Shown here: positions 35,174 through 42,638 of the stretch, piece after piece
How positions within the stretch are numbered: position 1 is the first letter of the stretch
Layout of the letters: the number at the start of each line of letters is the position of its first letter
Assembly (NCBI RefSeq): GCF_016653465.1
Contig: NZ_NHSQ01000074.1
Span: 48,526 to 112,525 of the forward strand
Length of the DNA: 64,000 nt
Direction: 5' to 3'
From: Thiocystis minor
GTDB taxonomy: Bacteria > Pseudomonadota > Gammaproteobacteria > Chromatiales > Chromatiaceae
The notes under the pieces: model-generated
What the model saw: only the letters and a program-made list of their open reading frames with translations
What the model was told of the DNA's origin: nothing
The model's database searches: none
Program-made: the position numbers and the translations under genes

Positions 35174-35683
35174 ATGATGCCGGTCGGATTCCTCCAATTG
35201 ATCGTCCCGCTCATCGGTTCCTGTTTGCTCGGGTGCCAGGACAGTGTCGGCGACTACGTCGCCGCGTCCGCCATCAGTCGGAACGGATTGGCCCGGAACG
35301 GAAACGCAATCAACGCGCTCGATGGGCGGGAGATCGCGGTCTGGGGGTTCGTCGACCACGGCAACCTCTACGGAGATGCTGGCGCCAGAGCGATTCTTGG
35401 CGATTGGTGGAGCGGCGACGGACCCACTCCGACCCGTTGGCGGTTCAATCTGAAGGCCCGCGCGGACGATGCAACGGGGCATTCGTTCCCGGTGCGGGTT
35501 CCCAACGACCGGGGACGAGACGACCTGCTCAAACGGTTCGTCGCCCATGCCAGGGCGGGGAAATCGACGAAGGTCTTTCTTAAAGGTAGAGTATCGATAT
35601 TCGCTGCACCGACAAACGTCGTTCCGCTGACAGGGTTGTCCCTGGAACTGACGTCGTCGCGTGACATCCTCTTCGATCTCTAA
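35174..35683 (+). CDS. Putative lipoprotein, unknown function
   Basis: 169 residues with a short hydrophobic N-terminus and LLGC lipobox (Cys at about 21). The mature part alternates strands (EIAVWGFVDHGNLYGD, RWRFNLKARAD, FLKGRVSIFAAPTN) in a way that suggests an OB-like beta barrel. No catalytic motif. Fifty-odd bases upstream, the frame ending at 35168 (NGYFTSEGKLVGVDKQ) looks like the tail of another lost gene. It belongs to the run of small envelope proteins in this accessory region. Confidence 0.6.
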   Translation: MMPVGFLQLIVPLIGSCLLGCQDSVGDYVAASAISRNGLARNGNAINALDGREIAVWGFVDHGNLYGDAGARAILGDWWSGDGPTPTRWRFNLKARADDATGHSFPVRVPNDRGRDDLLKRFVAHARAGKSTKVFLKGRVSIFAAPTNVVPLTGLSLELTSSRDILFDL

Positions 35684-35776
35684 ACCCTGTTCAGTGGCCT
35701 GCCCAGGCACAGACCCGTTTTGACCAACCCGCAACGGAGGATCTTGACCGTGGATCTCATCACTGGAGATGATTCG

Positions 35777-36106
35777 ATGACGAAAACCGCCCTGACGCTT
35801 CTCGCTGCCGGCTGCCTCGCCGCACCTCTGGCCAACGCGGCTTACCCCAGCTTCGACTGCGCCAAGGCCACCCACGAGGCCGAGCAGCTCATCTGCAAAG
35901 ACGCCGAACTCGCCGCCCTGGACCAAAGCCTCGCGGAACTCTACGCCACCCTCATGAAGCACACCCCGGCCAGCCAGCAGGGCGCGCTCAAGACGGAGCA
36001 GCGCGGCTGGGTGAAGGGCCGCAACGACTGCTGGAAGTCCGACGACCAGCGCGGCTGCATCAAGGCCGAGTACCGGTCACGGATCAACGAGCTGAAGGAC
36101 CGATAA
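35777..36106 (+). CDS. LprI-family (DUF1311) exported protein, copy 1
   Basis: 109 residues with a signal peptide (about 1-20, ANA/AY) and the DUF1311/LprI core: PSFDCAKATHEAEQLICKDAELA, LYATLM, QRGWVKGRNDCWKSDD and YRSRINELK, with four Cys expected to form two disulfides. LprI of mycobacteria inhibits c-type lysozyme, and the family is widely annotated as lysozyme inhibitors. ATG 35777 is preceded by GGAGATG. From PSFDC onward it is nearly identical at DNA level to the copy at 37838-38188. A PliG-like gene follows after 12 bases. Confidence 0.85.
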   Translation: MTKTALTLLAAGCLAAPLANAAYPSFDCAKATHEAEQLICKDAELAALDQSLAELYATLMKHTPASQQGALKTEQRGWVKGRNDCWKSDDQRGCIKAEYRSRINELKDR

Positions 36107-36118
36107 GGAGGAAAGCCG

Positions 36119-36595
36119 ATGCGCCTCGCTGCGCTTGCCGTCGTGGCCCTGACCGCGACCCTGCTTAACGCCTGCGTCGACTCGGGGACCACCCGTCCCA
36201 GCGAGCCCTCCAGGCTTCCCGCCGTCGACACAGCCGCTGCGCAGCGGTTGATCTCGCCGGACGAGACCCTGCAAACCCTGAATTTCCCGGTCGTCGGCGC
36301 CACCCAGGTCAGCGGCACCATCGATGGCGACAAGAGTCCGGCCTATCTGGTGCCCGTCGCCACTGGGCAGACCCTGACCGTGACGTTGGAGAGCCCCAGT
36401 AACAACGCCTATTTCAATGTCCACGACGCCGCCGACAGCAGCGGCGCGGCGCTGTTTAACGGCAACTCGGGCGAGCGCACCGCGCGGCTCACGGCACCGG
36501 CGGACATGACCTATGTCATCCGCCCCTTCCAACCGCGCGCATCCGCCCGGCGCAACGAGCGGCTGTCCTACCGCTTCATGGTGGAGCGGGGCTGA
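36119..36595 (+). CDS. PliG-like lipoprotein, putative lysozyme inhibitor
   Basis: 158 residues with a strong AAGGAGGAAAG ribosome site, signal peptide and LNAC lipobox (Cys about 19). The mature domain has the pattern VSGTIDGDKSPAYLVPVATG, then YFNVHDAAD, ALFNGNSGE, and a final PRASARRNERLSYRFMVE. I associate this with inhibitors of g-type lysozyme (PliG) and their relatives, where an R-(N/S)-A-A-R-R-N-E segment near the C-terminus is characteristic. It is translationally close to the LprI-type gene, which supports a joint role in protecting peptidoglycan against lysozymes. Confidence 0.65.
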   Translation: MRLAALAVVALTATLLNACVDSGTTRPSEPSRLPAVDTAAAQRLISPDETLQTLNFPVVGATQVSGTIDGDKSPAYLVPVATGQTLTVTLESPSNNAYFNVHDAADSSGAALFNGNSGERTARLTAPADMTYVIRPFQPRASARRNERLSYRFMVERG

Positions 36596-36610
36596 CCTGA
36601 AGCCTCCAGG

Positions 36611-37146
36611 ATGGGCTGGTGCGATACGCCGAGGCGGTCATTTCCGCGACAAGCCGCTTCGACTCTCTTTGTCGGGAACCCATACAGGACGGCCAGCTAC
36701 CTGGACTGGTCCGACAAGGGGGCATCCAGTTTTATCCGCCATGCGATCGGGCTGATCCTGATCCTCTCGAGCTGGCTGATCCTGGGGTCGTTGATCGCGA
36801 TTCTTTTTACCCTCTTGGGGCTGACGGTCCTCCAGGGGAGCGCTGCGGGCCAGACTCTCGGCGTGGCGTCCTCGTTCTTCGCCGCCGCCATTGTGGTGCC
36901 CCTCATCACCCGCGATCTGCTGCGGCGCCCCTGGTGGAGTTTCGGCTTCACCGAGAGGTGGATCGACTGGCGAGCACTGGGTCTCGCTCTGGCCGTCGGC
37001 CTAATCGTCGGCCTGGCGTCGGCCTTGCTGTTCGGGGTCATCGGGCTACGGGTGACCTGTGGACGGCCATCGGTCTGCATTGGGCGAACAACCTGGGCAA
37101 CTCGGTCCTGGTCGGCACGCAGTTCGGCTACTCCGAGCCGATTTGA
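36611..37146 (+). pseudogene. CPBP-family membrane protease, internally deleted
   Basis: Frame 1 reads NPYRTASYLDWSDKG and three membrane segments (AIGLILILSSWLILGSLIA, SSFFAAAIVVPLITRDLL, ALGLALAVGLIVGLASALLF), the N-terminal half of a CPBP (CAAX protease/bacteriocin-processing) protein. At about 37045 the frame shifts and the next frame reads GDLWTAIGLHWANNLGNSVL and stops at 37146, the C-terminal CPBP motif. The middle part with the EExxxR active site is missing. The deletion together with the lost frame makes this a pseudogene. Confidence 0.7.
36632..36681. repeat. 50-base direct repeat, copy 1
   Basis: A segment starting AGGCGGTCATTTCCGCGACA and ending TCGGGAACCCA is repeated at 38492-38541 with three mismatches. 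Copy 1 is at the start of the CPBP pseudogene, copy 2 near the start of the minus-strand frame ending at 38166. Both lie behind an LprI-type gene, so the repeat probably marks an old duplication of this segment. Confidence 0.8.
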
Positions 37147-37169
37147 ATCCACGACGAGGACAGCACCTT

Positions 37170-37553
37170 ATGTCGAGACACATGACCTCCACCCTGTTGG
37201 GAAGGCTGGCCACGGTAACGATCCTTGGCCTGCTGTTGAATCCCGCGCCGGTCGCCGCCGAGGCGGATGGTCCGGATTATTATCGCGTGACCGGCGTCGC
37301 GCCCACGGATGTTCTCAGCATCCGTGCCACGCCCGATCCGGGCGCCGCCCAGGTGGGCAGTATTCCGCCAGGTGCGGACTGCGTGCGCAATCTTGGCTGC
37401 CGGGGCGGTCTCAGCTTCGAGGAATACAGCACCCTGAGCAAAGCCGAGCAGGCCGAGCGGCTGCGCCACCACCCGCGCTGGTGCAAAATCGAATATCAGG
37501 GGATCGAGGGCTGGGTCGCCGGCCGTTATCTGGCGGAGGGCGGCTGCCGCTGA
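37170..37553 (+). CDS. Exported SH3-like domain protein
   Basis: 127 residues: signal peptide (about 1-32, VAA/EA) and a single bacterial-SH3-type domain with DVLSIRATPDPGAAQVGSIP, an inserted Cys-containing loop (CVRNLGCRGGL), and WCKIEYQGIEGWVAGRYL. Such domains usually bind peptidoglycan or peptides. Four Cys suggest disulfides. It starts 24 bases after the CPBP remnant. Inhibitor or wall-binding roles fit the neighbourhood but are not shown. Confidence 0.75.
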   Translation: MSRHMTSTLLGRLATVTILGLLLNPAPVAAEADGPDYYRVTGVAPTDVLSIRATPDPGAAQVGSIPPGADCVRNLGCRGGLSFEEYSTLSKAEQAERLRHHPRWCKIEYQGIEGWVAGRYLAEGGCR

Positions 37554-37690
37554 TCGCCCTGAGGCGACAACTCATGGATTTCCCAACCAAGACCATCAGT
37601 GTCGACGACTGACCAAGAGCCCCAACGTCGTGCGCAGGCCCGGCGGCGGCGAGATCTGGATCTCCAACATCGCGGTTCCATCTTACCCGT

Positions 37691-37767
37691 AGGAGCCCGC
37701 TTGCGGGCGACGTGACACGCCAAAATGCCTTCCGTGTGCCCCACCCGTCGCCCGCAAGCGGGCTCCT
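37691..37767. repeat. Perfect 20-base inverted repeat (REP type)
   Basis: The arm at 37691-37710 (AGGAGCCCGCTTGCGGGCGA) and its exact reverse complement at 37748-37767 enclose a 37-base loop. Each arm is itself a small hairpin (GCCCGC-TT-GCGGGC). It lies between the SH3-like gene and the second LprI-type gene. Typical of REP elements; possible terminator, but without a T-run. Confidence 0.85.
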
Positions 37768-37837
37768 GCGGAGTTTAACGCTTGGTATCGTCATTTCCGG
37801 AATTCGCCTAGCCAACCTGCAACCGAGGACATCGACT

Positions 37838-38188
37838 ATGAATCTCATGACCAATACCACCCCGACGCTGCTCGCAGCCGGCGGCCTGGCCGCCGCGCTG
37901 ATCTCGCCGCTGGCCAATGCGGCTCATCCCAGCTTCGACTGCGCCAAGGCCACCCACGAGGCCGAGCAGCTCATCTGCAAGGACGCCGAACTCGCCGAAC
38001 TGGACCAAAGCCTCGCGGAACTCTACACCAGCCTCATGAGACACACCCCGGCCAGTCAGCAGGGCGCGCTCAAGACGGAGCAGCGCGGCTGGGTGAAGGG
38101 ACGCAACGACTGCTGGAAGTCCGACGACCAGCGCGGCTGTATCAAGGCCGAGTACAGGTCGCGGATCAACGAGTTGAAGGACGACTGA
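37838..38188 (+). CDS. LprI-family (DUF1311) exported protein, copy 2
   Basis: 116 residues, same family and Cys pattern as the gene at 35777. The signal peptide differs (MNLMTNTTPTLLAAGG, cleavage about ANA/AH), whereas the mature parts differ at only a few residues (for example LAELD for LAALD, TSLMR for ATLMK). This implies a recent duplication or gene conversion. ATG 37838 is preferred; the frame is open upstream into the REP element. Its 3' end overlaps by 23 bases a possible gene on the other strand. Confidence 0.85.
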   Translation: MNLMTNTTPTLLAAGGLAAALISPLANAAHPSFDCAKATHEAEQLICKDAELAELDQSLAELYTSLMRHTPASQQGALKTEQRGWVKGRNDCWKSDDQRGCIKAEYRSRINELKDD

Positions 38189-38546
38189 TGCACTCCCCGA
38201 GCAGTCGCCCAATCTCCGCGACCGGCAGCGGCTGGCTGACCATCTGGCTGTCCACCACGATAAGATTCGTCGTGCGCTCGGCGAAGCGCGGCTCGCGCCC
38301 GGAGCCGGTCAGGTCGGCGAACAGTGACCACATCTCGTCGGTCAGCCGGCACACCTCTTCCCAGGCATAACGAGTTCGCTCGTGGCGGCGGATCGTCTCG
38401 GCGATGGACGCGCCCTCGCGCGTCAGCAGCTCGCCGATCATCTCGAACGGGGCCCTCCACCAGGGCGCAGGGTTGATCGTCCGGGTGTAAAAGGCGGTCA
38501 TTTCCGCGACAAGCCGCGTCGACTCTCTTTGTCGGAAACCCACCAA
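38166..38546 (-). CDS. Hypothetical protein, helical
   Basis: A 126-codon frame on the minus strand between LprI copy 2 and the nifW promoter, with no competing plus-strand gene. The product is protein-like: FYTRTINPAPWWRAPFEMIG, ETIRRHERTRYAWEEVCRLTDEMWSLFADL. The first codons are in the 50-base direct repeat; TTG 38546, GTG 38543 or ATG 38501 could be the start. If expressed it runs against LprI copy 2 and overlaps its end. No domain recognised. Confidence 0.45.
   Translation of the reverse strand: MVGFRQRESTRLVAEMTAFYTRTINPAPWWRAPFEMIGELLTREGASIAETIRRHERTRYAWEEVCRLTDEMWSLFADLTGSGREPRFAERTTNLIVVDSQMVSQPLPVAEIGRLLGECISRPSTR
38492..38541. repeat. 50-base direct repeat, copy 2
   Basis: Second copy of the segment at 36632-36681, three mismatches. 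On the minus strand both copies read as the same peptide start (RQRES-KR/TR-LVAEMTA). Its right end overlaps the TGT-N10-CCA motif upstream of the nifW sigma-54 promoter. Confidence 0.8.
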
Positions 38547-38594
38547 AAAGCGTTCGTCCTTTAAAAAGACCCTTATAAATCAAAATTTAATGAT

Positions 38595-38611
38595 TGGCGT
38601 ATTATTTGCTT
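38595..38611 (+). promoter_or_regulatory. Sigma-54 promoter of nifW operon
   Basis: TGGCGTATTATTTGCTT has the GG-N10-GC spacing of RpoN promoters and stands in AT-rich DNA 69 bases before the nifW ATG. A TGT-N10-CCA motif at 38530-38545 lies 66 bases before the GG, almost the same geometry as at nifV, so NifA-dependent activation is likely. Confidence 0.75.
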
Positions 38612-38679
38612 TATAGCGGAGACAAGTTCAGCGCTCGCATCATGCACCGACTGAGCTAGAACCACGCCCGGAGGCAACC

Positions 38680-39024
38680 ATGACCGACGACGAATTCGAC
38701 CTCGACCTGAGCGAACTCTCCAGCGCGGAGGATTTTCTGGACTATTTCGGGATTTCTTACGAACCCGCCGTGGTGCAGGTCAATCGTCTGCATATTCTGC
38801 AACGTTTCCATGACTACCTCGAACAGGTCGACGAGATGCCCGATTCGACCCAGGCGCGCTGGGCATTGCACGCCGATCTGCTCAAGGCGGCCTATCAGGA
38901 TTTTCTAGCCTCGAACGCCGCGACCGAGAAGGTTTTTCGGGTGTTCCGAATGCACGAACCCCGCTCCGTCGCGGTACCGCTCAGCGATCTGATGGAACAG
39001 GTGCCGCATGCGCCCCCAGTATGA
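38680..39024 (+). CDS. nifW: Nitrogenase-stabilizing/protective protein NifW
   Basis: 114-residue cytoplasmic protein of the NifW family, which helps mature or protect the MoFe protein against oxygen. The segments SSAEDFLDYFGISYEPAVVQ, HILQRFHDYL, and AYQDFLASNAATEKVFRVF are typical. The Cys-free acidic N-terminus is normal. It is the first gene of nifW-nifZ-nifM; nifZ starts 17 bases before its end. Confidence 0.95.
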   Translation: MTDDEFDLDLSELSSAEDFLDYFGISYEPAVVQVNRLHILQRFHDYLEQVDEMPDSTQARWALHADLLKAAYQDFLASNAATEKVFRVFRMHEPRSVAVPLSDLMEQVPHAPPV

Positions 39025-39505
39025 ATTCGGCGACGCGGTGCGCGTCGTGCGCAATGTGCGCAACGACGGCACTTATCCGGGCGAGGCGACCGGCGCGCTC
39101 CTGATCCGGCGCGGCAGCACCGGTTTCGTGCGCGATGTCGGCACCTTTCTCCAGGACCAGATCATCTATACGGTGCATTTCCTCGACAGCGACCGGGTGG
39201 TCGGCTGTCGCGAGGAGGAACTGCAACCGGCGGACGCGCCCTGGACGCCCAGCCGTTTCGAGTTCCGCGACAAGGTCGCGACCTCCCGACCCCTCGGGAT
39301 TCAGGGCCGGGTGCTGGTCCGGCTGGGCGAGGTCGGCGAGGTGATCCGCGTCCTGCGCGACTCTCCGGACGAGGTTGCCTATCACGTTCATTTCCCCGAC
39401 CGCAACACGCTCGTAGTGCCCGAGTCGGCGTTGACCGAGGTGGATGCCGCGATCAACATCGCAGATGAATCGCCCCATCGACCCGCGCCAAGCCCGTCGC
39501 CATGA
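39008..39505 (+). CDS. nifZ: Nitrogenase maturation protein NifZ
   Basis: 165 residues with two copies of the NifZ beta-barrel unit: EFGDAVRVVRNVRNDGTYPG...RGSTGFVRDVGTFLQDQIIYTVHF, and FEFRDKVATSRPL...RLGEVGEVIRVLRDSPDEVAYHVHF. NifZ acts in forming the second P-cluster of the MoFe protein. The start overlaps nifW and the stop overlaps nifM (ATGA), so the three are translationally coupled. Confidence 0.95.
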   Translation: MRPQYEFGDAVRVVRNVRNDGTYPGEATGALLIRRGSTGFVRDVGTFLQDQIIYTVHFLDSDRVVGCREEELQPADAPWTPSRFEFRDKVATSRPLGIQGRVLVRLGEVGEVIRVLRDSPDEVAYHVHFPDRNTLVVPESALTEVDAAINIADESPHRPAPSPSP

Positions 39506-40368
39506 ACGCCTGTCCTCCCCCGTCAACCCCGCCGCGCGCCGAGTACCGCTATCATCTGCTGCGCGCGGCCAGCGAGCGGTTTCAGACCGCGCCCGGCGCG
39601 CTAGACGCCGACCGGCTGGCCCAAGCCGAACGTCAGGCCCGGCAGACCTTCGACTTGGAAAGCCTGGTGCTCTCCTCGCCCGAGGCGCGCGACACCCTCA
39701 TCCCCGAAGCGCGTCTCGACGAGGCTGTCCTGGCGATCCGCCAGCGCTACCCAGACGAGGACAGCTTTCTCGCCGATCTGACGACCAATGGTCTCGACGC
39801 GGTCACCCTGCGTCAGTCGCTCCAGCGCGAACTCGTCTTCGATGCCGTCATGGCACAGGTGGGCGCCCGCGCGGAGCCGGTCAGCGAGTTGGATGAACAA
39901 CTTTTCCACGAACTGCACCGCGAGCGTTTCATCACCCCGGAGCTGCGCACCGCGCGTCACATCCTGATTACCGTCAACGACGACTTCGCCGAAAACCGGC
40001 GCGAGGTCGCGCTCGCCCGAATCGATGCAGTCGCCGCCCAACTGAAGGGTCAGGCCCAGCGCTTCGGCGCGCTCGCCCGCCAGTGTTCCGAATGCCCCAC
40101 CGCGACCCAGGACGGCAGCCTCGGCGCCGTGCCGCGCGGCCAGCTCTATCCCGCACTGGACTCGGCCCTGTTCGCGCTGGCCGAGGGCGAGATCAGCGAC
40201 GTGCTGGAGTCCGAGATCGGTTTTCACCTCCTGCTCTGCGAACGTATCGAGGCAGGCGCTGAGGTTGGATTCGAGCAGGCTCGGGCCAAAATCCACGCGG
40301 TCATCGTGGCGCGGCGGCGACTGGACCGGCAGAAAGCCTGGCTCGCCGAACTTCGCCAGGCAACGTAA
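39502..40368 (+). CDS. nifM: Peptidyl-prolyl isomerase NifM
   Basis: 288-residue NifM, needed for folding and activity of the Fe protein NifH. The N-terminal 140 residues are the helical NifM part (YRYHLLRAASERF, FDLESLVLSSPEARDTLIPE). The C-terminal parvulin-type rotamase has TARHILITVNDDFAENRR, CSECPTATQDGSLGAVPRGQLYPALDSALFAL and GFHLLLCE. The gene overlaps nifZ by four bases. Just after the stop comes the long TTGTCG hairpin, which separates it from clpX. Confidence 0.95.
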   Translation: MNACPPPSTPPRAEYRYHLLRAASERFQTAPGALDADRLAQAERQARQTFDLESLVLSSPEARDTLIPEARLDEAVLAIRQRYPDEDSFLADLTTNGLDAVTLRQSLQRELVFDAVMAQVGARAEPVSELDEQLFHELHRERFITPELRTARHILITVNDDFAENRREVALARIDAVAAQLKGQAQRFGALARQCSECPTATQDGSLGAVPRGQLYPALDSALFALAEGEISDVLESEIGFHLLLCERIEAGAEVGFEQARAKIHAVIVARRRLDRQKAWLAELRQAT

Positions 40369-40372
40369 CAAC

Positions 40373-40464
<92 letters not shown>

Positions 40465-40547
40465 GGAACTTGACTCATCGGCAAACATTTGGCCATCTCA
40501 AGCAATCTAGGTTTAACCTTTGCCACCGCTCCAAGAGATCCCGACGA

Positions 40548-41834
40548 ATGAACGACAAGGTCCATGCCTGCTCCTTCTGCGGCGCCCCGCAAGAGCCTGA
40601 CCGGCCACTGATCGCGGGCATCGACGGCCATATCTGCGAGGCCTGCGTCGGGCTGGCCTATCAGGTAATCAGCAGTTGGGGACGCGGGCGCGCGCTCGCC
40701 GCCCCGCTCAAATCGCCGCCCAAGCCGCTGGAGATCAAGGAGCATCTGGATCGTTATGTGATCGGCCAGGAGGCCGCCAAGGAGACGCTCGCGGTCGCCG
40801 TTTACAACCATTACAAACGGCTGGCGAGCGAAGCCAAGAACCCGCGCCGCACCCTGGAGGACGACGACCGCGTCGAAATCGACAAATCCAACATCCTGCT
40901 GCTTGGCCCCTCCGGCACCGGCAAAACTCTGCTGGCCAGCACCCTCGCGCGCATCGTCGGCGTCCCCTTCGTGATCGCGGACGCCACCACCCTGACCCAG
41001 GCGGGCTATGTCGGCGAGGATGTCGAAAGCATTCTGGCACGCCTGCTCGACGCCTCCAACGGCAGCCGCGAGGTCGCCGAATGGGGCATGGTCTATATCG
41101 ACGAAATCGACAAGCTGGCGCGCCAGGGCGAGACGGCGCACGGCACCCGCGATGTCTCGGGCGAGGGCGTGCAGCAGGCGCTGCTCAAGCTGGTGGAAGG
41201 CACACAGGTCAAGCTCAACCCGAAGGGCCGCAAGGACGCGGGCGACAGCGTACTGATCGACACCCGCAATATTCTCTTCGTGGTGGGCGGCGCCTTCGCG
41301 GGGCTGGAAAAGGTACTGATGCGTCGACTCCGTCCAGGGCCGTCGAGCATCGGCTTTCATGCCGAGGTCGGCACCTCTGCGGCAGCCGACGAGCGCGACC
41401 CGCGTCTCTACCAGTCGACCCATCCTGACGATCTACGTCAATTCGGTCTGATCCCGGAGTTTATCGGACGCTTCCCGGTACTGGTCGGACTTCAGGAACT
41501 CGACGAGGCGGCGCTGGTGCGTATCCTCACCGAACCCAGAAACGCGCTGATTCGGCAGTATCAACAGATGTTTGTCTTTGAGGGGGTCCGGCTGGAGTTC
41601 ACGCCCGAGGCCGTGACCGCCATCGCGCGTCAAGCCATCGAACGCGGCACCGGCGCGCGCGGGCTGCGCAGTGTCATGGAGGGACTGCTTCAGCACGCCA
41701 TGTTCGAGCTGCCCTCCATGTCGAATGTCGTGGAGTGCGAAGTCGATGCCGATGCGGTGACCGGCCAGGGCGCGATTCAGTGGCGTTATCGGGGAGCGGA
41801 CAGCGCGGACATTCAGGCGGAAGCGGGCGGTTAG
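40548..41834 (+). CDS. clpX: ATP-dependent Clp protease ATP-binding subunit ClpX, nif-linked paralogue
   Basis: 428-residue AAA+ unfoldase. Zinc-binding domain with Cys at 8, 11, 30 and 33; Walker A GPSGTGKT (120-127), pore loop GYVGEDVE, Walker B MVYIDEIDK, and an IGF-type loop (SSIGFHAEVG) that would allow docking to ClpP. Divergent from housekeeping ClpX in several places, for example the short linker and the sequence around the IGF loop. Position behind nifM matches the second clpX of the Azotobacter nif region as I recall, so it probably serves nitrogenase protein turnover. No clpP or lon neighbours. ATG 40548 follows CCGACGA, without a strong ribosome site. Confidence 0.92.
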   Translation: MNDKVHACSFCGAPQEPDRPLIAGIDGHICEACVGLAYQVISSWGRGRALAAPLKSPPKPLEIKEHLDRYVIGQEAAKETLAVAVYNHYKRLASEAKNPRRTLEDDDRVEIDKSNILLLGPSGTGKTLLASTLARIVGVPFVIADATTLTQAGYVGEDVESILARLLDASNGSREVAEWGMVYIDEIDKLARQGETAHGTRDVSGEGVQQALLKLVEGTQVKLNPKGRKDAGDSVLIDTRNILFVVGGAFAGLEKVLMRRLRPGPSSIGFHAEVGTSAAADERDPRLYQSTHPDDLRQFGLIPEFIGRFPVLVGLQELDEAALVRILTEPRNALIRQYQQMFVFEGVRLEFTPEAVTAIARQAIERGTGARGLRSVMEGLLQHAMFELPSMSNVVECEVDADAVTGQGAIQWRYRGADSADIQAEAGG

Positions 41835-41913
41835 AAATTCTGTCAGGGGCGCTTGACGCCCCGCAGAGCCAAAAATGAGGATGTCGTTGCCGTCAATCCG
41901 AAAGCCCCTAGGT

Positions 41914-41973
41914 CTCCGGGTCGCTTGTCAGATAGCGCAATCGCTAGCCGTTCTCTGACATCAACGACCCGGA
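41914..41973. terminator. Inverted repeat between clpX and the hemerythrin-like gene
   Basis: TCCGGGTCG at 41914-41922 pairs with CGACCCGGA at 41965-41973, and inside it TGTCAGA pairs with TCTGACA. The two genes converge here, so it may serve as a terminator for both, though no T-run follows. It could also be a REP-type element. Confidence 0.55.
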
Positions 41974-41996
41974 CCGCGTACCGCACGCTGCGTCGC

Positions 41997-42443
41997 TCAG
42001 GCGACCTGCTTCTGTTCGCCTTCCAGCTTGCGAATCAGCGGATACAGATACTCGGTCTCGCGCTGGATCCGGTCCATCACCAGGGCGAACATCTGCTCGG
42101 TATCCTGAACGAACGACGAATGATCGCTGATCGTCAGCGAATGGCGCTTTTGCGAGCACCATTGTTTGACGTAGGAGCCAAAAATCCGCTTGATCTCGCT
42201 CGAACCGGACAGAAAACGGTTGGCGGTGTTCTTTACCGATTGATCCGGATTTGAAATCAATCTGCCGCAGAGTTCACGGTCGACCAGCTCCATGTGTTCC
42301 TTGATGCGATTGGTGAGGTCAAAAAAGACATCGCAGGCGACATCGGTGTCACACATGGAACGTTCGCGAACCAGATACAGAAAGACGTTCGACAGCTCGG
42401 TGATTTTATGATTTTGGGCATGCAGTTGCGCAAAGGCGACCAT
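41997..42443 (-). CDS. Hemerythrin-like four-helix protein
   Basis: 148 residues, all helical, with a spread of His/Glu/Asp typical of HHE hemerythrin-like domains: LHAQNHKITELSNVFLYL, NRIKEHMELVDRELCGRLI and FVQDTEQMFALVMDRIQRETEYLYPLIRKL. Such proteins bind diiron for oxygen or nitric-oxide binding, or serve as sensors; not all expected ligands can be assigned by eye. ATG 42443 has GGAGGAA ahead of it; the frame is open to 42584. It is convergent with nif-linked clpX, so oxygen buffering near nitrogenase is an attractive but unproven idea. Confidence 0.6.
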   Translation of the reverse strand: MVAFAQLHAQNHKITELSNVFLYLVRERSMCDTDVACDVFFDLTNRIKEHMELVDRELCGRLISNPDQSVKNTANRFLSGSSEIKRIFGSYVKQWCSQKRHSLTISDHSSFVQDTEQMFALVMDRIQRETEYLYPLIRKLEGEQKQVA

Positions 42444-42638
42444 GTCGATATTCCTCCAGAGAATAGGCAGCAAGTCAATTGATGGTACTTCGGCTCCGCC
42501 GGGAAACGGCAAACCTTTCAGGGGTGGCCAATGGCACAGGCCGCGTTTAAGGTCGCGACTCCAGTGAACCATAGCGGTTGGCACAGTTTACGCGAAACCG
42601 CGCAATGATTGTAGATTGTGCGGGGTCAATGATGCATA

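Noticed and set aside
37609..37690. Open stretch reading GGGEIWISNIAVP
   Set aside because: Possible remnant of a gene end between the SH3-like gene and the REP; no start and no recognisable family.
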